Assembly (NCBI GenBank): GCA_038049695.1
Contig: CP142452.1
Span: 66,283,501 to 66,347,500 of the forward strand
From: Cinnamomum chago
Taxonomy: Eukaryota; Streptophyta; Magnoliopsida; Laurales; Lauraceae
Length of the DNA: 64,000 bases
Reading direction: 5' to 3'
How positions within the stretch are numbered: position 1 is the stretch's first letter; each line of letters opens with the position of its first letter. The notes beneath the pieces were generated by a model. It was not told the DNA's origin, searched no databases, and saw only the letters and a list, made by a program, of their open reading frames with translations. A program made the translations under genes and the position numbers. This document shows positions 24,263 through 56,335 of the stretch, piece by piece.

Positions 24263-26800
24263 AAAAAAAATAAAAAAAATAAACAAATAGAAACTATTTG
24301 CACAATTAGCATTGTTTCAGGTTAAAAAAAAAAGAGAATGTTAATTCTCTCGTGTGTAGTCAATTTGGTATTTGAATTATACTACAACCACCAATTGGCC
24401 ACCAACAACAATAACAAAAGTAGGAACCTAGTTTTAATACCTTTTATCGCGACTTTTAAACATATGACAAAGTATTTAAAGTGCCCACAAAATAGTAAGT
24501 ATTGAACTCCAAAAGGTAGTAAGTAAAATACACTTGATTCCTTTTCTTTTGATCCATTATAAAATACACTATTCATTTTCTTTTTTATTTTCATCCCGTC
24601 TTAGTTCAAGGTTTATTATTGGAAAAGCACATGACATTTAAGTTTTCAGAGTTAAAAGGCAGTATGTACACCATGAACCATATAATGGAGTAAATAATGC
24701 ATAGTTAAAATCTTTTGTTTTTCTCACATTGGCTTAGTTTATTAACCGAGGTGGACAAAATAGTGCCAAGAAAGACTAAAAAAACTTTTTGAATGATAAA
24801 ATCTGAAATATTTTTCCTTTGAAATGATTCTTTAATTGCACTATATCTCACAATTAATTTTACAAAGGACAAAAAAAAATTGAATAGAAATTTGGAAATT
24901 AGTGAACAAAATGGTTCAATGAGAACACGAATGAATGCTTATTGGTCCTATCCCAGTCGTGAGGGGTTTGGAGGGAGACGATTAAAGAGGCCTTGGTCTA
25001 AAGTGTAAGAATTTAACTAACATAAACTAAAACAAGAAAAATAAAAAAAATAAAATGTCAGATTCTTATACAAATATGGATTATGTTTTTGGCATTTTGA
25101 ATATTAACACCTGTACTGCTTAAAAAAAAGTCATTCCCCTTTGACTCTATGGAGAAGGAAAATAGATTATGACAGATAATGGAAAGCTTTTACATGCCTC
25201 ATAGCATCGTCCTTTTAGTTATTGTCTACTTTGCATTTCTCAACCAGGACACTTTCTGTTTGAGTTTTCTATTTTCCTATCTCACATAACAAAACAGTAT
25301 CAATTTTACATTTTAAATGCTATGTACAAATTCATATTCCAAACATAGAGTGAGAACTAAATACAAAGTTCTATCATAAGGAAACACGAAACACGCACAA
25401 TTTGAAAGCTTGCAGTTAAGATTCAAGAAATAAAACAGACATATAATTAAAATTATCAGAGCACGAAGGCTATCAATGGGCCTAACTTTGACCCAAACAG
25501 GAATGAGAAAGAAAAAACCAACTCTTCATCATCATTTTCTTAACTCTGGTTGCACCCATTTTTCTTATAATGAAGTTTTTATTTCAACATTAAAAAAAAT
25601 TTGAAGAAGAAGACATAATCAAACAATAATAATTACAGTAGATAGTGCTCACTTACATGTATGAAAACTTCATTCATTCCAAAAGAAGCTAAGAGTTAAT
25701 GAAGAATCTGTTAAAATATTATGTTCTTCCTTACACAATTACTCACAGAGGAAAAACCTCATACCCACAAAATTCCCTACATTGAAAACTTGTAGTATCT
25801 AAATAAGAAGAATGTTAAAAGAAAATTAAAAAAAGAAGAGGGAAAAAACAACATTTGAGATATTGATTTGAGATAGATTCTAATATTATCGACATTTTCA
25901 TTTTCTTTTCTCCACCACCTTAAAAAAATTTTACTTGATTTATTGGAATGTATTAAAAATGAGATTTTATTACGTTTAAAATATCAGCATCTACTCAATA
26001 TAAGAGATTAAAAAAATTACTAGGATTGTGTGTGCTAAGTTTGGTTTGGATCCGGGTTCATTTGGGTTAAATTATTAGGATCGTGTGTACCAAGTTTGGT
26101 CTGGATTTGGGTATAGTAGGGGGTAGTTAGCGATTTTCCAGAGAATTTAGGGGGCTTTTTTGTAATTTTAGATTTTTGAGATTATGGTACCGTTGGGTAG
26201 ATATTTTTTATTCCTAAACTTTAGTCTGCTAGATCATCTTGATCTGGATCCTTAAAACCCCACCAAATCCAAGCTTGACGCAAAGTCTATTTTAGACGAA
26301 TTGGAAAATTTCCATTATGTCCCCATATTTATCCATATATAAAATACATATACATAATAAATATATAAAAGGGTGGGCCCCACAACTTACATTTCATTGA
26401 CTATGTGTGTAGTGAAAAAAGTAGATCATCTTTCTCTCTTTTATAAGAGTAGATATAGATATATATATATATATATATATTATAAAAGTGGGCCCAGGAA
26501 CCCAAATGACATTATAAAAGTGGGCCAAAGTGTGTAGTGAAACCAAATGTCATTTTGTTCTCTTTTATGAGAGTAGAAGATAGATAGATAGATGTGTCTC
26601 AATGTCCAAAGGGGATAGAGGTTTAGAAAATAAGAATATTTGGCACACATATATACCCTCTACCTACTTTAGAGAAGTAGAGGCAAACCCTCTAAAAACT
26701 AATTGCCTCAATTTTGGGCGATTGAAAATGAGAGGCAAAAAAGTAAAAGCGGGTGGACAGTACCTTGGACGTCCTCCTGACCTAGTCCGTTCTTTTAAAT
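24263..26800. other. Intergenic, AT-rich, no gene seen
   Basis: No domain in any frame. The part 26370-26590 holds units related to 15110-15293 and a (TA)n run at about 26457-26482. Two similar phrases ending CCAAGTTTGGTCTGGATTTG occur near 26035 and 26090. Confidence 0.5.
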
Positions 26801-26812
26801 TCTAAGAGAGTA

Positions 26813-27425
26813 AATCAAGATCCAAATTGTTGGATAGAATCAAAAGGTCAAATACCACTATGGGTCCAAATTTCAACCGTTGGATCATTGTATATATTTT
26901 TGAGATATTTGTAAAATACTCCAAAAACTTAGATCTATTTTTTTTTTACATCTGTGGGCCCCAAACACATGATTCGAACTATTACTCCTCTTGGGAATGA
27001 TAAATATGGCTATGGGGTCAAGTTTCAAGGCTTGATTCCTCATAGACCTCGAGAAAATCGCGAAAAACTTTAAACCATTGAATGTAAACCTTTGGGTCGT
27101 TGATGTGTCTATAGGTAGTACGATTTTCTCCCTTAAATTCTGGAACCATAAATTATGATCCAACCCGTTGAATAGATTAAGAAGGACAAACATTGCTAAG
27201 GGTACAGATTTTATCCAATGGATCATCATATATATATATATATTGAGATATTTGCAAAAAAAATCCTGATATTTATATCTTTTTTTACATCTATGGGCTC
27301 CAAAAGTAAGATCCGAACTTTTACTTCTCTTTATAAGGCTAAAAACGAATATGGGGTCAAATTTCAAAGCTTTATTCTATGTGTATCTCGAGAGATTTGT
27401 GAAAAAATTTTCAGCCACTAATTTA
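26813..27425. repeat. Two tandem copies of a module of about 310 bp
   Basis: Module 1 (about 26813-27120) and module 2 (about 27125-27425) share, in the same order, a CCGTTGGAT-like phrase, GAGATATTTG, TTTTTACATCTGTGGGCCCC or TTTTTACATCTATGGGCTCC, and ATGGGGTCAA-TTTCAA. A further diverged copy lies at about 29085-29275 inside the hAT. The 160-codon open frame across this block is a consequence of the repeat and has no recognisable domain. Confidence 0.75.
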
Positions 27426-28676
27426 AAAAAGTCTATTTCAATCAAATTATGCTGTGGCATCAAACAGACTATTAGGGTTTGGTAACTTCACTTTACTAGT
27501 GAAGTGAGGTGAATGGTTAATTAAAGAGAGAGAAAAAAAGAAAAATGGTCAAATAATAAAGTACCAAATAAAAAAAACTTTTTTTACAAAAAAAAGAAGA
27601 AGTAAAAAGTTACTTTCTCATACCACGAAATGAAAAAAAGTCTTATTTAAAAAAAAAAAAGTCAAAACGCTACATTCTCATGTCAAACATACCCTTATTA
27701 TCATTAAACATTTTTTATTTATCATAAATAGATTGTTTTCAAGTAATTTTTATGTAGATACCCATATTAATTATTTTTTTTAAATCTGTACATACTCATT
27801 TCAGTTTTACAGTAGTAATAATATTCAGTGTATAATAAATAGTTGCACATATGAGAAAATGATGGGATTACTGGATTAACTACAATAGTAATCTAAACTA
27901 CCTTACGGGACCTGCCTTAGCTACCTTTATGCATGGTTGGATATAAATGGATTCATTAAAATCTTGCATCTGATTAAAATAAATGCATTCATTGATAATT
28001 GTAACCATGTAATGTATGAATGACCCGAACAATTATGTCTAATTACTCATTTTACTGCCCCCTGACCCAATAGTTGTGATTATCAATTTGAGATGGAATT
28101 TTGATCAATCAACATTAAAGCATTGCTAACCAACCATCCGTACTATACATTAGGTGGGGTCAGTGGGTGCAATGAGGCTCTTAAGGTGAGATGGTCAGCA
28201 TGTAGAAAAACTGCTTGGACTCAGTTTACTAAACACACTAGCTGCTCATTTTAAAAATAATCTACAATTGTCATGGGTTGTTGGGCTGTGGCCCTTTCTT
28301 TAATGGATAGGCCAAGCTTTCCATAGAAGTAAAGTAAAAAATGATTTTGTGTGGGATTATTTGCTGATCCAAGCCATTTGTTAGTTTGCACAGTGGTAGA
28401 CCTACATGTTACCATGCGGGTGCGAACGCACCAGTGAGCTTCGAGAAATTTATTAAATGACACCTTAGAATTTATTATTTTATTATTTAACTTCTTAATT
28501 TGTCCATTGTCCGCACCACTCAAATGGAAATTTTGAGTCCGCCATTGCGCATGCCCCCACACGTTTTAGGTATTAACCCAAATTTCACTTCATGGGAAAT
28601 GATGCACACTGTGGGACTTAATAGTTTAACTGCATGGTTAATCTTGTAGGTTGGTAAAGGGGGACAGCATGGAAGG
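27426..28676. other. Intergenic, unassigned
   Basis: No gene seen. 28388-28555 starts CAGTGGTAGACC and ends GGTCCGCC-like in inverted sense, which could be a small hAT-type element, but I found no matching target duplication. Confidence 0.4.
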
Positions 28677-30568
28677 TAGGGATGTCAAATGGGGCAGGCC
28701 GAGGCTGGAGTGGGCCAGGGAAAAACCCTGGCACGGCACGGCCTGCCATGGGCCGGGCTGGAGCGGGCCTGTTCATTTTTTTTTCTTTCTATTTTTTATA
28801 TTAATAGGAGTTTAATTGGGCTTGCATCCTACTGACTAATTGTTGGGTTAGTATATTAGACATTAACTCCTTATAGATCTCGAGAAATCTCTAAAAAACT
28901 ATGAGCCGTTGATGTATATATATGTATAATGGTTGGGTTCTGACATGTAGTGGTTGTGTTCTCACATGATTGAGTTCCAGCCCTTTTTTTTTTCTTTTTT
29001 ATTGAGTTGTGGGCTAGATAACATAGATCTGAACCATTGGGGCTTTTATAACCTCAAGTATGTCCACTGAGTTTAAATTGAAGCCGTTGATCTGTCAAAA
29101 ATCTCAAGTTATTTGAGAAACGTCCAAAATTAGAAACATGTATTTTTAGATTTTTTGTGGGCTCCAAGATTAAGATCCAAGCCATTGATCCTCTTTAAAC
29201 CACTATAAACAACTAAGAGTTCAATTTTGTACCATTAATTCCTTGTGCATCTATAGGATTTTGTGAAAAAAAATCTATATTGTTGGATTCAAAAAAGCCT
29301 ATTTCAAATTATCTTTTCAACATACCAAACGGTCTATTTATCTAAACATATATTTTATGTAGATTTATTCCATACAGATCTGTTCTATACAGATCTATTT
29401 TATATAGATAAGATTTGCCAAACAGGGTCTAAATGGATGGGCCGGGCTGAGACCTGTCTAGTGATGTGATCCCATTGGTATGTGTTTGGTACTTCATATC
29501 AACTGGCCACCACCTGTGTAGTTTGGGGGACATGGATTAGAACCACTCATCCAAAGGATCAACTTTCAGTGTAGGGTTTTTTTTTTTTTTTTTTGATAAA
29601 ATGATAATCTCATTCAACACAAAGATCAAACAAATACACCAAAGAGCAAACAACTACGCGACTTCCTCTTGTCCCAGTCAACACAAGTTTTAGGAAACTA
29701 TGGCATTTTAGAAAAAATTGTCACATACCCAACTATGTTGGAGTGTCAATTCCAAAGAGGTCTCTTTAAGGCTCCTAATTATCTCTCCTTTGTCAATTCC
29801 TATTCCTTTAATTCAATTTACTTCAATTTACCATACATCCAAACACACACGTCAAGTTTGACTTACACCTTTCAGTGTAGTTGATGAGCAATTCTGAACC
29901 ATCATCTCATTGGACGATTGCCTTTTACACATGCAACTAAGCATAAAGTTTATTTAAAAGTCGTTATCAGATAAATATTTACCAATTAAGTTAATTTTTG
30001 TCTGATAGGTAATTCATTGTCTAAAAGCATCAAATTTTTTTATGAGATACTAAGAAAAGTCCGAGTTACCAAGATTGTTATATACCAGTCGGATAACCAC
30101 AATGATCAATACCAAACAAATTCTATGATTCTATTTTTCAAAACCTAGATCTACTTGAATTATTATCCAAATTTACATAATCAAATATCTAGATCATTAA
30201 GGAGTTAAGGTGGGAATATGATAATAAGATTAAGGGCTTGAAATATTCGAGGGTTAGAGTAATATAAATAACACTAATAAATTTAGAAAACGAATAGGAG
30301 GGTTAGAGTATTATAAACTTTATAAAATTGAAAAGGACACAAAATATCCCTTATATGACTGTTTTATCGTTGCTTTGGGGGGGGCGTTAAAATGGATATT
30401 TTTTTAAAAAACAACCACTTTTGGGCGGGCCAGGCGGGCCGTGCCTGGCGGGACATAGAGGGCAGCCCATGTGCCAGGTAGGCCAGGGCCAACGGGCCCA
30501 TGCTCCTCGGCCCACGGCCCAAGCCACGACCCGTTGATTGGCCCGGCCCGGCCCGTTTGACATCCCTA
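28677..30568. mobile_element. Non-autonomous hAT element, 1.9 kb
   Basis: Terminal inverted repeats TAGGGATGTCAAATGGG / CCCGTTTGACATCCCTA (one mismatch), flanked by the exact 8 bp duplication ATGGAAGG (28669-28676 and 30569-30576). The subterminal regions are rich in GGGCCGGGC/GCCCGGCCC motifs. There is no transposase frame. Inside are a module shared with 26813-27425, and a poly-T tract followed by LINE-tail-like sequence at about 29576-29690. Confidence 0.95.
29576..29690 (-). mobile_element. Possible 5'-truncated LINE tail
   Basis: A run of about 20 T at 29576-29596 is followed by GATAAAATGATAATCTCATT. On the minus strand this reads as a LINE-like 3' end running into poly-A. The extent and the family are uncertain. 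Confidence 0.4.
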
Positions 30569-30576
30569 ATGGAAGG

Positions 30577-31749
30577 TAGTATTTCTAGGAAACAATTAGG
30601 ATTATTATGTGGGATTACTTCCTTTCTCTGCCCTAATTCTGAATGAGACCTTTTTATGTTCTGCCTTTGTTAACATGCATGTAGGTGGACCAGCCACAAG
30701 GCTTGTATGCAAATGTAATATTTTCTTTTAATGGCATATGCTTGGCGAAAAGGGTCATGTTTATGACAACTCCATCCATAGTCAGTCATTGGCCTACAGG
30801 TTAATGCTTTAGAATGAAAATGGTCCTTGCTTAATACTAAAAGATGCGTAGGTAGAGATGCAACTTGGGTAAATTAGATAAGGTATTAGTCAAAATCGAG
30901 AAACTTGTGGAAATGGTCGAGACAAGATGTTTTGCTGTGAACACAATAATCAATTTACACATCTTCTGGGAGTAAACACTGATGTGGGTTAGGAGAGGCG
31001 TCTACACAAGGTTTTCACTTTCCATTGAAGAATTCGTAATTGGACCAAACAATACCAATTCATCGAGGAAAGAAAACCATACTAAACATGTATAATAAAC
31101 CATATACCAACCTAAAAACTTAAGTTCATAGGTGGAAGGTCCAAACATGTATTATATATGAAGCCTTGCTAACGGCATTACTTAGGCGATGTGGGATATG
31201 TGGCTTTACTTTACCCACACTCCCCCCTCACATGCATGCATGCCCAACATATTTCATGGATGAGCCTATCACATGGGCTACACAAGAACAATGAGATTGG
31301 AACCCGTTCTAATACCATGTAATAAACCATATATCAATCTAAAAACTCAAGCGTATAAGTAGAAGGCCCAAACAGGTATTAACTTAGAAATTCCACGAAA
31401 CTCCTTTTTCATGGTATCCATTTACCATGGACTTTGCTGACTATGGGAGGTGGCCAGCGGAGATAGGTGTCGAAGACAAGATCTCACTAGTTCTTATGTA
31501 AGAAGTCCTTGCCCAATCAAGCTACCGCTCATTGTTTCACTTTCTCCTTAGTATTATTATATAGGCAAGTAGTTTTCCTACAAGAAGCCAAAATAATAAT
31601 CCATTCAAGTTCTACAGTAAAATAGAGGTTTTACCAAGAGCGGGTAGTTTTTCATTAGATAACTAATCAGGAGAAGAAAAACGTGGTTCCTCTTTGGGCT
31701 CAACGTAAATTGCGCCCTTTGCCTAGGCATTGCACCCAACAGTTTCTCT
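30577..31749. other. Intergenic with a 62 bp direct repeat pair
   Basis: No gene seen. Two direct copies of a 62 bp phrase starting TAATAAACCATATA occur at about 31092-31153 and 31320-31381, spaced 228 bp, enclosing GCGATGTGGGATATGTGG. They may be parts of an old LTR-type element. Confidence 0.5.
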
Positions 31750-32365
31750 TAGCTCACTTGGAAGAGATAGGAATTCAAGACCATATCTTTAATTTAGAGG
31801 GTCCCACTCTTGTGGATGGCATGGATAATAAATTCCATATTGTTATGTGTCAGAATTCCATATTAAAAAAAGCACTTTCTAAAAACATCATAAAATAACA
31901 TCCCTTTTCAATGAGAAACACAAGATACCCTAGTGATTAAGAGTGTCTCATCCATAGCTGTTAATTTCTTTTCGGACCTATTTGGATCAGGCCATCAAAA
32001 CAAAATGTTTCGTTGGATTCAAGATTTCGTGAACGTTTGGAAGTTATTTTTTTGGAGAAATAAATAAATCTAAATATACATATATGCTATAATAATAAAA
32101 AAAACCAAATATAATTTATGCATTTAACTCATTATAATAAAACAAATATTATACGGTACAAGTATAAAATTTAAGCAAAATCCCTTACTATAATAAAGTT
32201 TAAACATAGTATTTATAAAAATAAAAGTTTACAACTTTTAATATTAAAGGCTAGACACATTCCTGACAGCATTTCAGCCGTTTCATGAATTTTGGTGGTC
32301 AATTTCAGCTAAAATCCATATTTTCACGTCAATATCAAATTTGGCGAAATTCATTGTCATAAAAT
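31750..32365 (+). repeat. Dispersed repeat, copy 2, with a tRNA-like head
   Basis: Reverse-complement relative of 11265-11990. Its left end has TTAGCTCACTTGG (fits the RNA polymerase III A box TRGYNNANNNG) and, 20 bp on, AATTCAAGACC (one mismatch from a B box). That arrangement would fit a SINE head, although no foldable tRNA is present. The rest is AT-rich and non-coding. It ends about 230 bp before the presumed KIN13A transcription start. Confidence 0.6.
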
Positions 32366-32893
32366 CAATATTTAGGTGATTGTCAAATTAAGATCAGTGC
32401 TAATTAATTCAGGACAGCGGGTATTCATCAAGTGGGCCCCACTAAAAAAATGCCAATTAAAAAGAAATAAAAGTGAGGACAGATGCATGGTGGTTCTGGA
32501 CAAATGGCCTTTGTTTAGTTTAAAAAAAAAAATCATTACCAAATTAATTGAGATTATATATGAGGACGTACTCCCGCGTGCAGGCGATGCCCTCCCATCA
32601 TTTCAAAGCATTTCTCCTGCTGCAAAGACCGACCGACCGACCGACCGACCCACCCCCCTCCACCGCGGCCGAATTAGGGTTTTCTTCTCCTCTTCCTCCT
32701 ATTTCTCAGATCTGCTTCGATTTCGAAAGGATCCGAATACCAGATCTCTAAACCTATTTCGATCGAACAGAACAATCTCATCCTCTTGATTCAAACACGG
32801 TAATTTCTCGATTAGGTTTCTCACCGATTTCTCCAGATTCGGCATGGTTCTCGATCCCAATCGCTGCATTCTAGAATCTTCTGACGATCTAAG
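32366..32893 (+). promoter_or_regulatory. KIN13A promoter and first leader exon
   Basis: From about 32570 the sequence turns C/T-rich, as in plant 5' leaders, and includes a six-unit CCGA/GACC tetranucleotide run at 32627-32652. A good donor (AAG/GTTAGT) after 32893 pairs with an acceptor at 33110 (TTGGCAG), which would give a 217 bp intron in the leader. The transcription start itself is not determinable. Confidence 0.55.
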
Positions 32894-33166
32894 GTTAGTT
32901 TCATGCTTTTATCGTAATCGTTCATGATTTCATCAATTTCGATCTGTTTTCGCAGACTCGAGGGCTCTGAATCGCGATCCGTGGAGGGAAATTGATGTTC
33001 TGCTCGGTCTCTGACTTTCCGCCTCTTCGTGAGTTGTTCTTTGTGTTGTTTTCGGTTGATTTAGGGTTTCGATCTGTGAATTGTTGAGGTTTTTTTTTTT
33101 GCGTTGGCAGTGGTTTTCTTTGAAGCTTGAAAATTGGCTCCGCAAAGGCGGGCGCAGCAGCGCCAC

Positions 33167-53018
<19,852 letters not shown>

Positions 53019-53530
53019 TTGGCCATGGGTTTCACACTTGCCCTTTTCAAGTTGCTATTATCATTTTGTTAGCAGCTTTTTTGTTCCAGATGGTGCATCC
53101 ACCTGTTATCTTTTCATTTCTTATGTTGCTTCTCACCAGTCTGTCATTAAAATATGATTTATATACACAATTGAGAGAGAATCAGATTTTCAAAAGGTTT
53201 CAATGTCATCGAAGTCGGTGCTTCTCCACAACAATATGCTGCTTATGGAAGATGAGTGTGAGCTTGAGTTGACCGCAGAGGCTGTTGTTTCTTAAATGAG
53301 ATGGTCTCTTCCATTATTTGTACGAGGGTTCTGGGTTTTTAGTTGTACCCTGTACCCTGGAAGTCTGTTTTAATTTGTATGCATTGCTTCACTCGTGAAT
53401 TGGGTTGTATTTTCTCGAAAGCTGCTGATGAACGAGGATGTAACTGGATAACAAATATCCCATCGTTTGTTCATGTATAATGTAAAATGAACTTTGCAGG
53501 TGTTTTACATTCAGTTTTATTACTATCATG
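53019..53530 (+). other. KIN13A 3' untranslated region and termination area
   Basis: T-rich sequence follows the stop at 53016-53018. No perfect AATAAA is present; AT-rich stretches such as ATTAAAATATGA (about 53145) and TATAATGTAAAATGA (about 53476) could serve as plant-type poly-A signals. The end point is an estimate. Confidence 0.45.
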
Positions 53531-54867
53531 TTCAACATAAGTTTGTACGAGTTTAAAGAAAGTACTGTGTATTGGTTCGGCAGTCATTAAGAGTCCTTTG
53601 GATTCTTGCTTAATCCACTTCACTGAGTAGAAACTGTATGATTCAATGGGGGGGAAATACAACAGTTAATTACTTTTTCTTGGGTAAGTTCTCTACAAGT
53701 ATACACTGAAATACGCTTCAATCTGAACTCATCCTTTACTACTAAAGGTATGTTGATTGGACTAATCTTAAATTCATCTATGTTTTACCGAAATTCCCGT
53801 TTGCCTGCACTTAATATTAAACTAATAGAAATATGTAACAATGAGTGAGATCAAAGACTTTATTGAGGTACTCAGTAAGGATTTAACGTGGAGATAAAGA
53901 AGAGACACTCGTGAATTGATTCACCAAGGCAGTGGTGGTTATAATGATTTCTTATCAAAGGGAGAGACTATTTGATGATGTCACCTCCACCCCAGTTTTC
54001 TTTCTTTTTGATAGGGAAGGCATTGCTTCAGAATCCTGAAAATTCAATGCTGAATTGCGAGTGGGGCCTCGGTTAGAAGAATCACTGTAACTAATTTCCA
54101 CTTCATTTTGTAAGTTGGCTTCTTTTAGTGATACATGCAGTTGTCATTGCCCTATTCCCGTTTCTGGTGCAAGGCCAGTTAAGGTTTTGATAGAATAAAA
54201 ATAAAAAAAATAATAAAAATTGCATGTATCAGTGGCCTGCACACAAGCTCATTGCTTGTTAAGGCCTAGTTCTGTATCAGGTGGTCTTAGGAAGCCAACC
54301 AATGGTCTGCAAGATGACCCACAATGCAAAAAAATGCGGGCCATTGTGCACATCAGTCTTAAGTGATCAAACATGGCATTGCACTACTTCTTTCAACAGC
54401 TGCTTGACATTGTTCTCATTATATTTGATGGGCGAGTGTTCCACACCAATGCCCTGGATCCATTCAGGTTACCTTAGTTTATCTATGCAGGACTATAACT
54501 AATTTTGCAAGGATCTCCTGAATTCTAAGAAATATGTTATCTGCAGGGAAAGGTGATGAGAGAACTGGGTTGGTTTTTGGGTCAAGTCTTCTGTCGCAGG
54601 TACACTTGATGCATGCTTGGGCACCTGCATATGTTTACTGCATCCCATACATCTGGCAAAAGCCTGAAGCCGTGCAAAAGAACCTCATATCTTGAAGTGA
54701 AACAGAGCAAGGGCTAATAAATCATATTATATATAATCTGAATGCACACAAATGGGATCTAACCTAAATATCTCAACAATAACCTAAATATCTCAACAAT
54801 AAATTCCAGCCCTCTGATAGTTGTCCTGTGAACATATACATGGATCTTCCAATGTCAGAAACTCTAT
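53531..54867. other. Intergenic between KIN13A and NOP16, left part
   Basis: No recognisable gene. A 21 bp phrase AACCTAAATATCTCAACAAT is doubled at about 54762-54802. Short frames here show no domain. Confidence 0.45.
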
Positions 54868-55141
54868 GGGCATTCATTCCGGTCATTGGACAAGCACCAT
54901 ACAAAGCTGAATTACTTTTCAACACAACAGGATTTTATTACCAATACAAGACACTACAAATGATTCCAAAGTACACACTACAAATCATCTAGCATACTCT
55001 TGTGGGCATTCATTCCGGTCATTGGACAAGTACCATACAAAGCTGAAATTACTTTTCAACACAACAGGATTTTATTACCAATACAAGACACTACAAATGA
55101 TTCCAAAGTACACACTACAAATCATCTAGCATACTCTTGTG
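54868..55141. repeat. 136 bp tandem duplication, nearly exact
   Basis: Two copies (54868-55003 and 55004-55141) run from GGGCATTCATTCCGGTCATT to CTAGCATACTCTTGTG with about two differences. On the minus strand each copy has TTGGTAATAAAATCCTGTTG, which looks like a poly-A signal context of a transcript. Confidence 0.95.
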
Positions 55142-56335
55142 TGTGTCCGCAGGGAGATCCCTGCCTGAAATGCAACCTTGGCCCCTGCAGTAACAGCTAA
55201 TTTCACACATGGTGCTCATTATGGATTCCCGTGGTAGAGAATCTCCCCACCACCTGAATATGTAATGAAATGGGAGGAGGTTTGGAAAGATCTAATTGAC
55301 ACCTGCCGGTTTGTTTGCATTAGAATACACGAGAATTAAATACACAACATTTCATGCCACAAGCGGTTAAACATGAAGATTAAATGTGAATTTCAAAAAA
55401 AAGAAAAGAAAAGAAAAGAAAAGAAAAGAAAAAAGAGAGCATCAAATAACCTTTCTTTTTATGGAAATAGAATCAAGGTAAGATGAGAAATAAATACCTG
55501 ACCATCACCATGGTAATTCAATACATAGGAAAGGGAAGGTCCTAACTACATCTCCGCCTTATATCCTTGACCTCTCACATCATGTCTTTCATCCCTCACC
55601 TCTTTAATTATCCTTCGGGGGAGTTATTTCATCATAGACTGCTATGTATTCAATACATGTGTCCATCTTAATGCAAACAAACAGGCCTAGGCCTGTCTAG
55701 GTCTTCATAAAGTTTTATGGCTTTAAAGGTGCTGATGTTTTGAGTTTCCAATCTACCGGTGAGTAATGGTTGGATGAGTGCTGAATAGGGGTACATACCA
55801 ATTTACACGCTGTGAAAGCAAGTGAAGAGGGCTGATAGATCATAGGTGGGTGTAGAAAGAAAATGGAAGGTTCCCACCTAAGGTCCAAACCATCACTGTA
55901 GACCAAAATTAAGTTCACATAACACAGACTGCATTAAGTACAAGATAAATATTCAAAGGATTCAATCAGCTTGGCAGCTCAACAGATTTGCATGTTGCCC
56001 ATTGTACCAAGTAAAGTCACAAGGGAACTCAATGTTTCTTCACTAAGGTGGAAAAAAAAAAAAAAAAAACCAACAAAACAAGAAGAAGAGAAGGTACTGG
56101 CATTCTGAGTCCAAAAATGTTTATAAATGGTTCTTGATAGTAACAGCCCACTTCTATTTCAAAACTGATTGCCCCACATCTGTTTCCATACTAAATGTCA
56201 CATACAAAGCATAATTTCACAGCAGATCAATAAAAAGGAGTGAATCGCTAGGATGTCAAACACTCACACCTTTCTCTATTCAATTGGATGAAATCTCTGG
56301 AAAATTGTTGTTCAGCAAAACTTGTCTTCAAGTCA
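55142..56335. other. Intergenic, possible 3' end of an unidentified minus-strand transcript
   Basis: Reading minus from about 55260, a possible acceptor (CATATTCAG) is followed by a short frame GGEILYHGNP and stop, then about 100 bp and the AATAAA-bearing tandem repeat. I cannot assign it to any family, and no upstream exons are visible. A (GAAAA)n run lies at 55400-55432 and a poly-A tract at 56052-56069. Confidence 0.3.

Noticed and set aside
26885-27367. 160-codon minus-strand open frame
   Set aside because: It spans two tandem non-coding repeat modules, shows repeated similar segments and has no recognisable domain.
31749-31790. Possible tRNA gene
   Set aside because: Only A-box and near B-box matches; no acceptor stem or anticodon arm can be formed.
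31683-31898. Plus-strand open frame of 71 codons
   Set aside because: It overlaps a dispersed repeat whose other copy does not keep the frame.
33134-33166. Upstream TTG start extending KIN13A by 11 residues
   Set aside because: No ATG is present there and the family starts at MGGQMQQSN.
55000-55200. Cys-containing frame ending CPQGDPCLKCNLGPCSNS, considered as metallothionein
   Set aside because: Cys spacing does not fit plant metallothionein types, and most of the frame is the tandem repeat.
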